Assembly: GCA_963771835.1 (NCBI GenBank)
Contig: CAVYVA010000007.1
Span: 44,532-108,531, forward strand
Source: CAVQCJ01 sp963771835
GTDB lineage: Bacteria; Actinomycetota; Actinomycetes; Prado026
Length of the DNA: 64,000 nt
Direction of reading: 5' to 3'
The translations under genes and the position numbers were made by a program. The notes beneath the pieces are model-generated. The model saw nothing but the letters and a program-made list of their open reading frames with translations, was not told the DNA's origin and searched no databases. Every line of letters begins with the position of its first letter. Positions within the stretch are counted from its first letter, which is position 1. This document shows positions 16,384 through 26,395 of the stretch, piece after piece.

Positions 16384-17598
16384 CTACCCCTTGAGTCTGT
16401 ACTCCTCGAGCAGCCGGCGGCCGATGATCATCCGCTGGATGTCCGCGGTGCCCTCGCCGATCAGCAGCATCGGTGCCTCCCGGTACAGCCGCTCGATCTC
16501 GTACTCCTTGGAGTACCCGTACCCGCCGTGGATCCGGAACGAGTCCTCGACGACGTCCCGGCAGTACTCGCTCGCCAGGTACTTCGCCATGCCGGCCTCG
16601 AGGTCGTTGCGCCGTCCGGAGTCCTTGGTGCGCGCCGCCATGATCATCATCTGGTGCGCGGCCTCGACCTTGGTGGCCATGTCGGCCAGCCGGAACTGCA
16701 CGGCCTGGTGCTCGGCGATCGGCTTGCCGAACGCGTGGCGCTGCTGCGCGTACGCGACGGCCAGCTCGAAGGCGCGGTGCGCGACCCCGCACCCGCGCGC
16801 CGCGACGTTGACGCGCCCGACCTCGACACCGTCCATCATCTGGTAGAAGCCACGGCCCGGCTCGCCGCCGAGCAGCGCGGACGCCGGCACCCGCAGCCCG
16901 TCCATCACGAGCTCGGTCGTGTCGACGCCCTTGTAGCCCATCTTCTCGATCTTGCCGGGGATGGTGAGCCCGGGGACCACCTCGCCGAAGCCGGCCGGCT
17001 TGTCCAGCAGGAACGTCGACATCTTGCGGTACACGGACTGCTCGTCGGCCGCCGCGGCAGCATCGGTGCGGACCAGCACCGCCACGAGCGTCGACGAGCC
17101 GCCGTTGGTGAGCCACATCTTCTGACCGTCCAGCACCCAGCCGTCGCCGTCGGCGGCCCGGGCGGCCTTCGACGTGATCGCGGCGACGTCCGACCCGCAG
17201 CCGGGCTCGCTCATCGAGAACGCCCCGCGCACCTCGCCGGTCGCCATCCGCGGCAGGTAGTGCGCCTTCTGCTCGTCGGTCCCGTGCTGCATGAGCATCC
17301 AGGCGACGATGAAGTGCGTGTTGACGATCCCGCTGACGCTCATCCAGCCGCGGGCGATCTCCTCCACGCACAGCGCGTAGGTCAGCAGCGACTCGCCCAG
17401 CCCGCCGTACTCCTCGGGGATCATCAGGCCGAAGATCCCCATGTCCTTCATGCCCTCGACGATCTGGCTCGGGTACTCGTCGGCGTGCTCGAGCCGTTGG
17501 GCGTTCGGGATGATCTCGCCGTCCACGAAGTCACGGACGGTCTTGAGGATCTCCTCCTGGACCTCGGTCAGCCCTTCGGTCCTGGCCAGCCGCGCCAT
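16384..17598 (-). CDS. acyl-CoA dehydrogenase
   Basis: FAD-dependent acyl-CoA dehydrogenase of 404 residues, which introduces the 2,3-double bond in acyl-CoA and passes electrons to ETF. Signatures: AFSMSEPGCGSDVAAI (flavin region), MWLTNGG, and the C-terminal HGGYGYSKEYEIERLYRE followed by IGEGTADIQ, whose Glu is the usual catalytic-base position. The ATG at 17598 has GAGGAG upstream. The reading frame stays open upstream across the divergent peroxiredoxin and beyond, which is a GC artefact, not a fusion. Chain-length preference unknown; short or branched chain is plausible given IcmF elsewhere in the window. Confidence 0.93.
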   Translation of the reverse strand: MARLARTEGLTEVQEEILKTVRDFVDGEIIPNAQRLEHADEYPSQIVEGMKDMGIFGLMIPEEYGGLGESLLTYALCVEEIARGWMSVSGIVNTHFIVAWMLMQHGTDEQKAHYLPRMATGEVRGAFSMSEPGCGSDVAAITSKAARAADGDGWVLDGQKMWLTNGGSSTLVAVLVRTDAAAAADEQSVYRKMSTFLLDKPAGFGEVVPGLTIPGKIEKMGYKGVDTTELVMDGLRVPASALLGGEPGRGFYQMMDGVEVGRVNVAARGCGVAHRAFELAVAYAQQRHAFGKPIAEHQAVQFRLADMATKVEAAHQMMIMAARTKDSGRRNDLEAGMAKYLASEYCRDVVEDSFRIHGGYGYSKEYEIERLYREAPMLLIGEGTADIQRMIIGRRLLEEYRLKG

Positions 17599-17682
17599 CG
17601 CCACTCCTCGCTCGCGGGTCAGCGGAAGTATGCCGGACGGGTCCGGGCACAGGTCCGGCCGGATCCTGCCGATGATCCGGAC

Positions 17683-18150
17683 ATGGCACTTCTGGTGGGC
17701 TCGACCGCGCCCGACTTCGACCTGCCCGGCTGGTACGGCCAGTCCGACGGGCGGTTCTCGCTGGCCGCCGAGCGTGGGCACCCGGTCGTGCTGGCGTTCT
17801 ACCCCGGTGACGAGCGGCTGGTCTGCACCCGGCAGCTGTGCGCGTACTCCGACAGCGTGGCCGACCTGCACCTGTTCGACGCGGTCGTCTGGGGCATCTC
17901 CCCGCAGGACGTCGACTCGCACCGCTCGTTCGCCGAGGGCCGCCGGCTGAAGATGCCGCTGCTGTCCGACGTCGACCGCGAGGTGGCCCGCGCCTACGGG
18001 GTGCTGGGCCCGATGGGCCTGCGACGGTCGGTGTTCGTCGTGGACGGGGACGGTCGGATCGCCTGGCGCCGGGTCGTCTCGCTCAACGTCCTGTTCCCGG
18101 CGGTCGGCGAGATCCGGGCCGCCCTCGAAGAGGTCCGCGCCGCCGCCTGA
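17683..18150 (+). CDS. peroxiredoxin (AhpC/TSA family)
   Basis: Thioredoxin-fold peroxiredoxin of 155 residues resembling the Bcp/PrxQ group: APDFDLPGW near the N-terminus, LAFYPGDERLVCTRQLCAYSD with the peroxidatic Cys in VCT and a resolving-Cys candidate five residues later (C-x4-C, as in PrxQ), and a Trp-Arg-Arg C-terminal region. The motif before the Cys is more often PxxxTxxCT, so the active site is slightly divergent. It reduces peroxides using thioredoxin or another thiol. Divergent from the acyl-CoA dehydrogenase, an arrangement that may reflect peroxide made by flavin enzymes. Confidence 0.88.
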   Translation: MALLVGSTAPDFDLPGWYGQSDGRFSLAAERGHPVVLAFYPGDERLVCTRQLCAYSDSVADLHLFDAVVWGISPQDVDSHRSFAEGRRLKMPLLSDVDREVARAYGVLGPMGLRRSVFVVDGDGRIAWRRVVSLNVLFPAVGEIRAALEEVRAAA

Positions 18151-18170
18151 ACCATCCGTCCGCTCGGACC

Positions 18171-20541
18171 TCAGAGGGTGGGCTGGACACGCCGGCGACG
18201 GCGTACGCCGGGGGTGGACAGCAGCGGCTCGATGTCCACCGAGCCGGTGACGGCGAGCTGCATCATCTCCTCGGCGGGGACCGGACGGCAGAACAGGTAG
18301 CCCTGGGCGAGCCCGCAGCCCAGGTCCCGGATCGTCACGGCGTCCGCCCAGGTCTCCACCCCCTCGACCACGACGGTCAGCTGCATCGACCGGGCCATCG
18401 ACACCACACCCTGGACGAGCGCGTACGCCCGCGGGTCGCCGAGCTGGTGCACGAACGACTTGTCGATCTTGAGGATGTCCACCGGCAGCCGGTGCAGGTA
18501 GCCGACCGAGGAGTAGCCGACACCGAAGTCGTCGACGGCGAGCCGGGTCCCGGCCGCCTTGAGGTCGTGCAGCGCGCCGACGGTGACGACCGTCGTCGTC
18601 GATGAGGGTGCCCTCGGTCAGCTCCAGCACGATCTGGACGTCCGGGAAGTCCGTGCACAGCCGCCGCAGCAGGGCCAGCAGCTCGGGGTCGGTGACCTGG
18701 TTGGCCGACAGGTTGACGCTCATCGTGACCGGGTTCCCGGTCCGCCCGGTGATGGCCCGGCCGGCCGCGTGCGCGTGCTCGAGGACCTGCCGTCCCAGCG
18801 CCCGGATGAGCCCCAGCCGCTCGGCCATCGGGACGAAGGTCTCCGGGTCGATCCGTCCGAGCGAGGGGTGCGTCCACCTGGCCAGCGCCTCGAACGCGGT
18901 CACCTCGCCGGTGTTGAGGTTGACCACCGGCTGGTAGTGCACGTCGAGCAGGTCCTCCTCGACCGCGCGGCGCAGCTCGACCTCCAGCTCGATCCGGCGC
19001 AGGTCCTCCGAGCGCATCTGCGGGGCGTAGCGCTCGGCGCGTCCCTTGCCGAGAGCCTTGGCCCGGTACATCGCCGTGTCCGCGCTGCGCAGCAGCGCCT
19101 CGGCCGAGAGCGCGTCCCGGCCCGCGTACGCGATGCCGATGCTCGCCTCCACCCGGAACTCGCGCCCACCCACGTGGAAGGCGGGCTGCAGCGCCTCCAG
19201 GATCCGGGCGGCCACGACGTCCGCGTCCGCCTCGGACTCGATGTCGTCGAGCAGGATCCCGAACTCGTCGCCGCCCAGCCGGGCCGCGGTGTCCTCCGGG
19301 CGCAGGCAGGCCAGGATCCGCTCGGCCACGGAAACCAGCAGCCGGTCCCCGGCCTCGTGCCCGAACAGGTCGTTCACCGCCTTGAACCCGTCCAGGTCGC
19401 AGTACAGGACCGACACGGTGCCGCTGTGCCGGCGGCGGCTCAGCGCGTGCGAGAGGCGGTCGCCGAACACGGCCCGGTTGCTGAGGCCGGTGAGGACGTC
19501 GTGCCGGGCGAGGTACTGCATCTCGTCGGCCAGCCGGCGCCGGTTCAGCGCCGCGACGCCGACCGCCGTCAGGGCGTCCAGGGCCTTGCGGTCCTCGCGG
19601 TCGAAGTGGTCGCCGTTGGCCACCCGGTGCACGACCAGGTAGCGGGTCGGCCGGCCGGGGACCTCCACGGTCGCGCCGATCTCCGGCTCGACCGGCGGCC
19701 GCAGCCGCAGCACGGCCTCCGTGTGCCGGAGGGTCTGCTGGGCCTTGCGGACCAGCTCGTCCTCGATCTCGGCCTCGGTGGTCCAGTCCGGCGCCTCGAC
19801 AGCCGCCTCGAGCAGGCCGCTGAGCCGCTGCTGGGCGAGCTGGGCCCGGCTGACCGAGCCGACGGCGACCAGGATCGTCCCGACCGGGACCAGCAGCAGT
19901 CCGAGCGTCCAGCCCGGCTCCGACCGGTACAGCAGCGCGGCCAGGTAGCCAAGGGTGTCGACGCCGACGAAGCAGACCAGACCGAGCGGGACCGAGCGCC
20001 AGCGCAGCGCGGCCGACAGCGGCGCCCGCGCCTCGATGGACAGCGAGAACGCCGTCATCAGCAGGTCGAAGATGAAGTAGACGGCGCAGCCGAGGACGAT
20101 CGCGAACAGCTCGCTGGCGTCCTCGGACGGCCCCGGCGCGAGCAGCACCACCGAGGCCACGAGCAGGGCGCCGCCCAAGATGGTGAGCCCGACGTTGAAG
20201 ATGCGGCTACGCCAGACCTTGCGCTGGGTCCCCTGCGCGACCGCCATGGCGATGCTCCACAGCGCCAGCGCCTGGACCGGCGGGACCGTGAGCACCAGGA
20301 AGACCAGGACGCAGGTCTCGAAGCCGATCACCACGTCGCCGGCCATGTTGGTGAGCACCAGCGGGAAGCGCACCATCACGACGACGAGGGCGATCGCCAG
20401 CATCGAGGGCAGGCTGATCAGCGACCCGTCCCGGGCGAACCAGAGCCCGCAGGTGAGCAGGCCGACCCCGACCCCGACGACGAACACGACGACGTCGAGC
20501 ACGGCCGCCGGCTCGACCCGGGCCAAACGGGCGGTCGGCAT
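18171..20541 (-). CDS. membrane GGDEF-EAL protein (c-di-GMP turnover), frameshifted
   Basis: Large c-di-GMP signalling protein (~790 residues after repair). Order: six or more transmembrane helices (residues ~10-240), a coiled linker and GAF-like stretch, a GGDEF domain with intact RLGGDEFG (diguanylate cyclase), then an EAL domain with FEALARW and a C-terminal KIDKSFV-VVEGVET portion. The EAL domain is split by a +1 shift near 18595: TLIDDD is followed in the correct frame by VGALHDLKAAGTRLAVDDF. ATG 20541 has GGAGGTGG upstream. It makes or degrades c-di-GMP, balance unknown. The last ~140 residues, including key EAL residues, are lost if the shift is real. Confidence 0.85.
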
Positions 20542-20640
20542 GACCACCTCCGGCCTCAGGCTAGGACTCACGGCTCCCCCGTGCTCTCCCTTCAGTGGTC
20601 GGCGCGCCGCCGCTGGCGCTTGAGACGCCCGCGACCGTCG

Positions 20641-21111
20641 TCAGGCGTCGATCTCGGCCCAGACCACCTTGCCGGAACGGTCGTACCGGACCCCCCAGCC
20701 GGTCGACAGGGCGTCCACGATCAGCAGGCCCCGACCGCTGGTCCCGGGGCTGGTGGAGGCGGACGGGGTCCGGACCCGGCCGGTACCGGTGTCGGCGACC
20801 TCGACCCGCACCCCGTCGCCGTGCCGGGTGAGCACGACCTCGACCGGCCCGCGCCCGTGCCGGACCGCGTTGGCCAGCAGCTCGGTCAGGACCAGCAGGG
20901 CGTCGGGCGCCGCACCTTCCAGCTGCCAGCCGGACAGCACCGAACGGGCCCAGTCACGCGCCTGCCGCGCGCTCGCCGGGGCAGCCGTGAAGGTCGAGCG
21001 GGTCTCCCGCCCGACTGCGCTGTCGCGACCTCGCCCCAAAGACTCTGTCCCACCCCACCACCGGGCCCCCGTCCCTGCCCCGTGTCCTCCGGTGGCGCTA
21101 TTCCCCGCCAC
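20641..21111 (-). CDS. anti-sigma-factor-like ATP-binding protein (HATPase_c_2)
   Basis: GHKL ATPase domain protein (up to 156 residues) with N box ELLANAVRHG, G1 box VEVADTG and G2 box SGRGLLIVDAL, as in RsbW-like serine kinases. The start is uncertain: GTG 21111 is the longest reasonable choice, but the conserved domain begins about 50 residues in (TAAPASARQARDWARS), and the region before it is Gly-rich and may be untranslated leader. It follows another HATPase protein on the same strand by 62 bp, and the two may form one regulatory unit. Confidence 0.75.
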   Translation of the reverse strand: MAGNSATGGHGAGTGARWWGGTESLGRGRDSAVGRETRSTFTAAPASARQARDWARSVLSGWQLEGAAPDALLVLTELLANAVRHGRGPVEVVLTRHGDGVRVEVADTGTGRVRTPSASTSPGTSGRGLLIVDALSTGWGVRYDRSGKVVWAEIDA

Positions 21112-21172
21112 GGTGCCGCCTAATCCCGCACAGCGAGGCCCGGGTCCTGGGTCGGGAACGTGGGTGCTGGGC

Positions 21173-22201
21173 TCAGAGCAGGACGTGCATGCGGACGACG
21201 GTGCCGGCGCCGGCGGTCCGAAGCTGGACCAGGTCGCAGAGCTGGTTGGCCAGCCAGAGGCCGCGACCGCTGTCCAGGCCGGTGGCCGGCCGCTCCCGTC
21301 CCACCATGGGGTCCGCGATCGGTCCGGCCCCCTGACCACCGTCCGCCACCTCGCAGACGACCGCGGCCGGGCCGTCGATCCCGGGGGTCGAGGTCCAGAC
21401 CCGCAGCCGGCCGGTGCCGCCGGTGTGCCGGACCACGTTGGACGCGATCTCGTGGACGGCCAGGGTCAGCTCCTTGGCCCGGTACGCCTCCAGGCCGCCG
21501 GCGACGGCAGCCGCGGCGACCTGCTCGCGCACCTCGGCGAGGTCGCCGTTGCCGAACCACAGGTCGACGTCCGGATGGCACGGCGCCTCCGGCAGCCGGT
21601 CGTCCACCGGGAACGGCTCGGGCAGCAGCGGCACCACCGGTTGCTCCGAGCCCCCCATCCGGTCGTGCTCGGCGGCCGGGCCGGGCACCAGCGCCGGCCG
21701 GACCAGGTCGGCCGGGTCGAACACGCCGGGGTGCAGGCGGCGGGCCAGGTCCAGGTCGACCGCGTCCAGGCCCGAGGTGTCGTACGGGCACACCAGCCAC
21801 AGCGACGGGTCCTCGGCGAAGGCCCGGGACAGCAGCCACTCGTGCCGGTGGCACTCGATGGCCTCCTGGCGGCCGCGGCCGGGCCACAGCGGCTCGCCGA
21901 CCCCGCGCATCGGGCGGCCCGCGGAGGCGTCCACGAACCGCCGCCACTCCGGGATGATCCGGGCCGGGTTGCGGCCGACCTCGGCCATGTCCGCGAGCAG
22001 CACCTCGTCCGCGTCGCTGCCGAGCGCGTCGCGCAGGTCTCCGAGCCGCGGCGTCGGGACGACCGCCATCGCCGGTTCGGAAGCGGCCAGACCCGCGCGC
22101 AGGAAGTCCGCCAGCGGCTCGGCGTAACCCGCGTCGCCGGAGTAGAAGAAGGCCTCGTGACGGAAGCCACGGGCCCCCGGCGCGTTGGGGCGCGCACGCA
22201 T
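21173..22201 (-). CDS. MEDS-domain sensor with C-terminal anti-sigma-like ATPase
   Basis: Two-domain protein of 342 residues. The N-terminal ~180 residues are a MEDS (DcmR-type sensory) domain: RHEAFFYSGDAGYAEPLADFL at the start, CHRHEWLL in the middle and LWLVCPYDTSGLD near its end. The C-terminal ~130 residues are a HATPase_c_2 domain with N box HEIASNVVRHTGG, and G2 box SGRGLWLANQLCD. This MEDS-ATPase fusion is common in actinobacteria and probably senses a small ligand or redox state and then regulates a sigma/anti-sigma switch. The ATG 22201 start precedes the conserved region directly. Confidence 0.87.
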   Translation of the reverse strand: MRARPNAPGARGFRHEAFFYSGDAGYAEPLADFLRAGLAASEPAMAVVPTPRLGDLRDALGSDADEVLLADMAEVGRNPARIIPEWRRFVDASAGRPMRGVGEPLWPGRGRQEAIECHRHEWLLSRAFAEDPSLWLVCPYDTSGLDAVDLDLARRLHPGVFDPADLVRPALVPGPAAEHDRMGGSEQPVVPLLPEPFPVDDRLPEAPCHPDVDLWFGNGDLAEVREQVAAAAVAGGLEAYRAKELTLAVHEIASNVVRHTGGTGRLRVWTSTPGIDGPAAVVCEVADGGQGAGPIADPMVGRERPATGLDSGRGLWLANQLCDLVQLRTAGAGTVVRMHVLL

Positions 22202-22465
22202 AGCCAGCAGGGTAGGACCTGCCGGCGCGCTCCCGGCCGCAACACGCGGTGCTGCCCTGCCGTCCGGCCCGAGCCGCCCGGACGACGGAATCCGTCGTCC
22301 CCTTCACTCGAACGGTCTAGCCCACGGGCTCGCGCAGCTGTCGATGACTAGCACGTCAGGGTGGACGGGGGCACGCTTCCACTCCCCTCGCGGAGCTTTC
22401 GAGGCATCTGGTCCCCCGACCCGCCGGGAAGCTGCGCCCGTCCATCCTGACTCCCCGACAGTCGG

Positions 22466-23676
22466 TCAGGAGCACTGGGCCAGCCCTGCGTGCACCTTCG
22501 TCAGCAGGACGCGGTAGACCGACGCTTCCAGCAGCGAGGCGAACGAGGGGTCCTGGGCCGCCCGCGCCGTGAGCGCCGCGACCATCGGGGCGGCGTCGGC
22601 CGGCAGGACGGTCAGCACCATGTCCCCGCCGGCACCGACGAAGGACACCGCACGCTGCTGCGGGGTGAGCGCCCGCACCGCGACCGCGCGGCCCACGTCG
22701 TCGGACACCACCAGGCCCTGGTACGCCATCTGCTGGCGCAGCAAGCCGGTGACGATCGCCGGGGAGAACATCGCCACGTGCGCCGGGTCCAGCTCGGGGT
22801 AGCGGGCGCTGGACACCATCACGGCTGTCGCGCCCGCCGCGATGCCGGCCGCGAACGGCTGCAGGTTCGGGTCGTCCGGGCTCGCCACCGGGTCGACCGC
22901 GGCAGTCGACGTGTCGGTGTTGGCGTGCACCCGGCCCAGTCCCGGGAAGTGCTTGACCGTGGACCCCAGGCCGGAGGCGTGCATCGCCGAGACCACCACC
23001 GCGATCTGTCGCGCGACCACGGCCGGGTCCGAGCCGTACTCGCGCTGGTACCGGCCGATCGGCGGGTTGTCGTCGCGGTCCTCGACGGCGACCGTGTCGG
23101 CCACCGGTGCAAGGTCGAGCGTGATACCCGGCCGCGGTCAGCTGCGCGGCCCAGCCCTCGGTGCGCTGACGCAGCCGCGCCGCCGACCACGTGCCCTGTT
23201 CGAGCGCGGACGGGATGTCGCTGAAGCCCGGCCCGGACAACGTCTGCACCAGGCCGCCTTCCTGGTCCGTACCCACCAGTAACCGGACACCGGTGCTGCT
23301 GAGCGCCGTCCGCTGGAGCGCGTCGACCGCGGCTCGGGTACGGCTCACACCCAACGAGCTGCGGCCGGCGAGGAACACCCCGCCGAGCCGCAGGCGGGCC
23401 ACGAGGCCGCTGCCCGAGGACGCGCTCGTCGCCGGTACGCCGACCATCAGCAGCTGGCCCGCTCGCGCGGCCGGGTCCATGCCGTCGAGCAGCGCACGCG
23501 CGCAGGCGGCCGACGCGTCCACGCCCGTCGGCGTGGTCGACGTCGTGGTCGTACGGGACATGCTCGGACCGGCGGGCGTCGACGACGCACGCAGGCCCAG
23601 CCTGCGGGCCGCTGCAGCCGGTCACCGCCATGGCAGCCATCGTGCATGCGGCGAAGCCTGCCGAGCGGGTCCGCAT
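22466..23676 (-). CDS. GH3 family lipoprotein (NagZ-like beta-N-acetylhexosaminidase), two frameshifts
   Basis: Secreted glycoside hydrolase family 3 enzyme, ~403 residues after repair. The N-terminus is a lipoprotein signal (MRTRSAGFAACT, lipobox VTGC). GH3 landmarks: GTDQEGG, SDDVGRA (nucleophile Asp) and KHFPGLGRVHANTDTS (NagZ-type KHFPGxG loop). It probably trims N-acetylglucosamine from cell-wall muropeptides or a surface glycan. Two single-base insertions break it: near 23597 just after the lipobox (correct reading ..CSGPQAG then LRASSTP) and near 23126 (correct reading AAGITLDLAPVADTV). The locus length is 3n+2, as expected for two extra bases. The stop is at 22466. Confidence 0.8.
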
Positions 23677-23822
23677 GCGCACCTCGGCATCGTGCCACGG
23701 CGTGATCGATTTGAGGCCCCGCCAGGCATTGACGGGCCCTGTTCGGTCGGACGAGCATGCGTAGCCGCAGCATTCCGGGGACGGAGGGGCCGCCACCCGC
23801 GAAGCATCCCGAGGAGTCATCG

Positions 23823-25470
23823 GTGAGCGAAATCGCACCGCACGAGCCTGGCAAGCTTCGCCGCTCCGTCGGTTTCTACGGGCTGATGTTCGTCTCGCTC
23901 GGCTCGATCATCGGCTCGGGCTGGCTGCTCGGCGCGCTGAACGCCACCGTGACGGCCGGACCCGCCGCGATCCTGTCCTGGATCCTCGCTGCCGCCATGC
24001 TCACCGTGCTGGCGCTCGTCTACGCCGAGCTCGGTGCCGCGTACCCGGTCGCGGGCGGCACCGGCCGGTTCCCGTACTTCTCGCACGGCCCGCTCGCGGG
24101 CTTCTGCGCAGGCTGGTACTCGTGGCTGCAGGCGGTGGCCATCGCACCGATCGAGGTCCTCGCCGCGATCACGTACGTGAACAGCATCAGCAAGGTCAAC
24201 GAGAACTTCCCGATGCTGCACCCCAGCGGTCCGAGCGCCGGCCTGCTGAACGGCACCGGGCTGTTCGTGGCCACGCTCGGCATGATCCTGTTCACCGGCA
24301 TCAACCTGGCCGGAGCCAAGTTCATGTCCGACAGCAACGCGATCGTCGTCATCTGGAAGACGGCGGTGCCGCTGCTCGCGATCGTCGTCGTGAGCTCGCT
24401 GTCGTTCCACCCGAGCAACTTCACCGCGGGCGGCGGTTTCATGCCGTTCGGCGTGCACGGCGTCTTCGCCGCGTTGCCGGCCGGTGTCGTCTTCGCCCTG
24501 CAGGGCTTCGAGCAGGCGGTGCAGCTCGCCGGCGAGGCGCGCAACCCGAAGAAGGACATCTCCCGGGCGATCATCGTCGCGATGACGATCGGCGCGCTGC
24601 TCTACATCCTGCTGCAGACCGCGTTCATCGGTGCCGTCGAACCCAAGGACGTCGCCAAGGACTGGCTCAAGCCGCTGGGCACCGACCCGTCCGACTACGG
24701 CGCCTGGTACACCCTCGCGCTCGCGGTCGGCGCCACCTGGCTGGCCGTGGTGCTGATCATCGACGCCGTCGTCTCGCCGGCCGGCACCGGCATCGTCTAC
24801 GTCGGCACCACCGCGCGACTGTCGTACGCACTGGGCGAAGAGCGCGAGATGCCCGGCGTCCTCGCGACGACGAACAGCCGCGGGGTTCCGGTGGTGTCCA
24901 TCCTCGTGGCGGCCGTGATCGGCGAGATCATGTTCCTGCCGTTCCCGAGCTGGAACTCCCTCGTCGTGCTCGTCACCGGCGCGACCGCGATCATGTACGC
25001 GTTCGCCCCGGTCTCGCTGGCGTCGCTGCACATGCGCGACGTCGACCGGGTGCGGCCGTACAAGATGCCGGCGCCGAAGATCCTGCTGCCGACGGCGTTC
25101 GTCTCCGCCAACCTCATCCTGTACTGGGGCGGCTACAACTACACCTGGAAGCTGGCGCTCGCGCTCGTCGTCGGCCTCATCCTGTTCGGCATCGGCTCCC
25201 AGGTCGCACGGACGAACGCGCTCGGGATGCTCCGCAGCGCGGTGTGGATCGGCCCGTGGATCCTCGGCGCGGTGATCATCGGGGCGCTTGGGCCGGTACG
25301 GTGACGGCTCGCACAGCGTGCTGCCCGAGTGGTGGGACCTGGTCGTCGTGATCGTCTTCAGCCTGGTCATCTTCTACTGGGCCGTGTCGCTGACGATGCC
25401 GCACGAGAAGGTCGAGGCCGCGATCGCCAAGGACAGCGCGCAGATCGACTTCGTCACCGCGGACGTGTGA
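23823..25470 (+). CDS. APC family amino acid permease, frameshifted near C-terminus
   Basis: Twelve-helix amino acid/polyamine/organocation transporter, ~548 residues after repair. N-terminal VGFYGLMFVSLGSIIGSGWLLGA is the typical APC helix-1 motif; also visible are AELGAAYPVAGG and QAVQLAGEARNP. The long form stops early at 25304 after ALGPVR, but removing one base near 25292 joins it to the last helix and tail (WWDLVVVIVFSLVIFYW, ending FVTADV at 25470). GTG 23823 has GAGGAG upstream. Substrate is probably an amino acid; the precise one cannot be told. It is divergent from the GH3 lipoprotein gene. Confidence 0.88.
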
Positions 25471-25552
25471 GTCGGCGGCGTCCAAGGCGCAGTGCGTCCC
25501 GGCGTGGCCTCGTACTGGTCCGGCGGCTGGCGTCGGTGGCACACTCGGGCTC

Positions 25553-25990
25553 ATGACGGAACCTCTCGCCACCAGCTTCGCCCAGGCAGTCGCGGCGAAG
25601 GACCTGAAGAAGGTCCGTGACCTCCTCCACCCGCAGATCGACTTCCGTGGGATGACCCCGGGTCGGGTCTGGGAGGCGGACGGACCGGACGACGTGCTCG
25701 TCGCGATCGGGACCTGGTTCGACGACCGCGACGTGATCGAGGGCATCGAGTCGATCGAGACCGACTCCTTCGCGGACCGCGAGCGCGTCGGCTACCGGTT
25801 GCGGGTACGCAACGACGACGGCCTGCACCTGGTCGAGCAGCAGGTCTACCTCACGCCGCGGGAGGGTCGGATCGGCTGGCTGCGCATCATGTGCGCCGGG
25901 TACCGGCCGGTGACGGAGTCGCTGGCGATCGCGCCCGACCGCGAGGTACGCGTTCGAGTCCCCCAGGCCCGGACTTCGGAGAACGCGTAG
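25553..25990 (+). CDS. NTF2/SnoaL-like protein
   Basis: Protein of 145 residues with the NTF2-like (SnoaL) fold pattern: MTEPLATSFAQAVAAKDLKKVRDLLHPQIDFRGMTP, then a beta-rich half ending VYLTPREGRIGWLRIMCAGYRP. Members range from isomerases and cyclases to simple binding proteins, and catalytic residues are not diagnostic here. No signal peptide. It stands alone between the permease and a small opposite-strand gene, with its ATG just after a GGCTC leader and no strong ribosome binding site. Confidence 0.8.
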   Translation: MTEPLATSFAQAVAAKDLKKVRDLLHPQIDFRGMTPGRVWEADGPDDVLVAIGTWFDDRDVIEGIESIETDSFADRERVGYRLRVRNDDGLHLVEQQVYLTPREGRIGWLRIMCAGYRPVTESLAIAPDREVRVRVPQARTSENA

Positions 25991-26001
25991 CGACCGCCGG
26001 C

Positions 26002-26301
26002 TCACGGGCCGTACAGGTCATCGTACGCCTGGCGGGTGGAGTCGATCTGGCGGACGCCCCGGCCCGGCGAGACCCGCCGCGTCGCACGATCGACGGCGAC
26101 GGTGACCCACCCGGAGCCGTCCTCGTCCGCAAGGTGGATGAGGAGCGTGCTGGCGTCGTGCTCCACCCGCAAGCGGTGCCGGGGGTTGCCCTGCTCGTGC
26201 AGACCGCGCACCGGACGGTCCGGACTCTCCGGAGAAGGCGGGTCCGCTATGAACGACGTCCAGGCGCGTCCGGACGACTTCGGACGAGGCAGCTTGGCCA
26301 T
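26002..26301 (-). CDS. small conserved actinobacterial protein of unknown function
   Basis: Protein of 99 residues. The central stretch VRGLHEQGNPRHRLRVEHDASTLL with the following LADEDGSGWVTVAVDRATR looks like a compact beta-rich domain that I have seen in other actinobacterial hypothetical proteins, often in the same single-gene setting. No catalytic motif, signal peptide or membrane segment is visible. The ATG at 26301 begins a basic N-terminus (MAKLPRPKSSGRAW). It is convergent with the NTF2-like gene, 11 bp apart. Function unknown. Confidence 0.65.
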   Translation of the reverse strand: MAKLPRPKSSGRAWTSFIADPPSPESPDRPVRGLHEQGNPRHRLRVEHDASTLLIHLADEDGSGWVTVAVDRATRRVSPGRGVRQIDSTRQAYDDLYGP

Positions 26302-26395
26302 GGCCCCAGGCTAGGACGCCGCACAACCTGTGAACCTACGGTCCCCAGCCTCCGTGCACGAGGCTCTCCGGAGCCAGGATCGTCGGGGAGCCAGG

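Noticed and set aside
16384..20571. A 1395-residue minus-strand frame joining an acyl-CoA dehydrogenase to a GGDEF-EAL protein
   Set aside because: The dehydrogenase has its own ribosome binding site and start at 17598, and a divergent peroxiredoxin gene lies between. The joined middle is nonsense caused partly by the frameshift at 18595.
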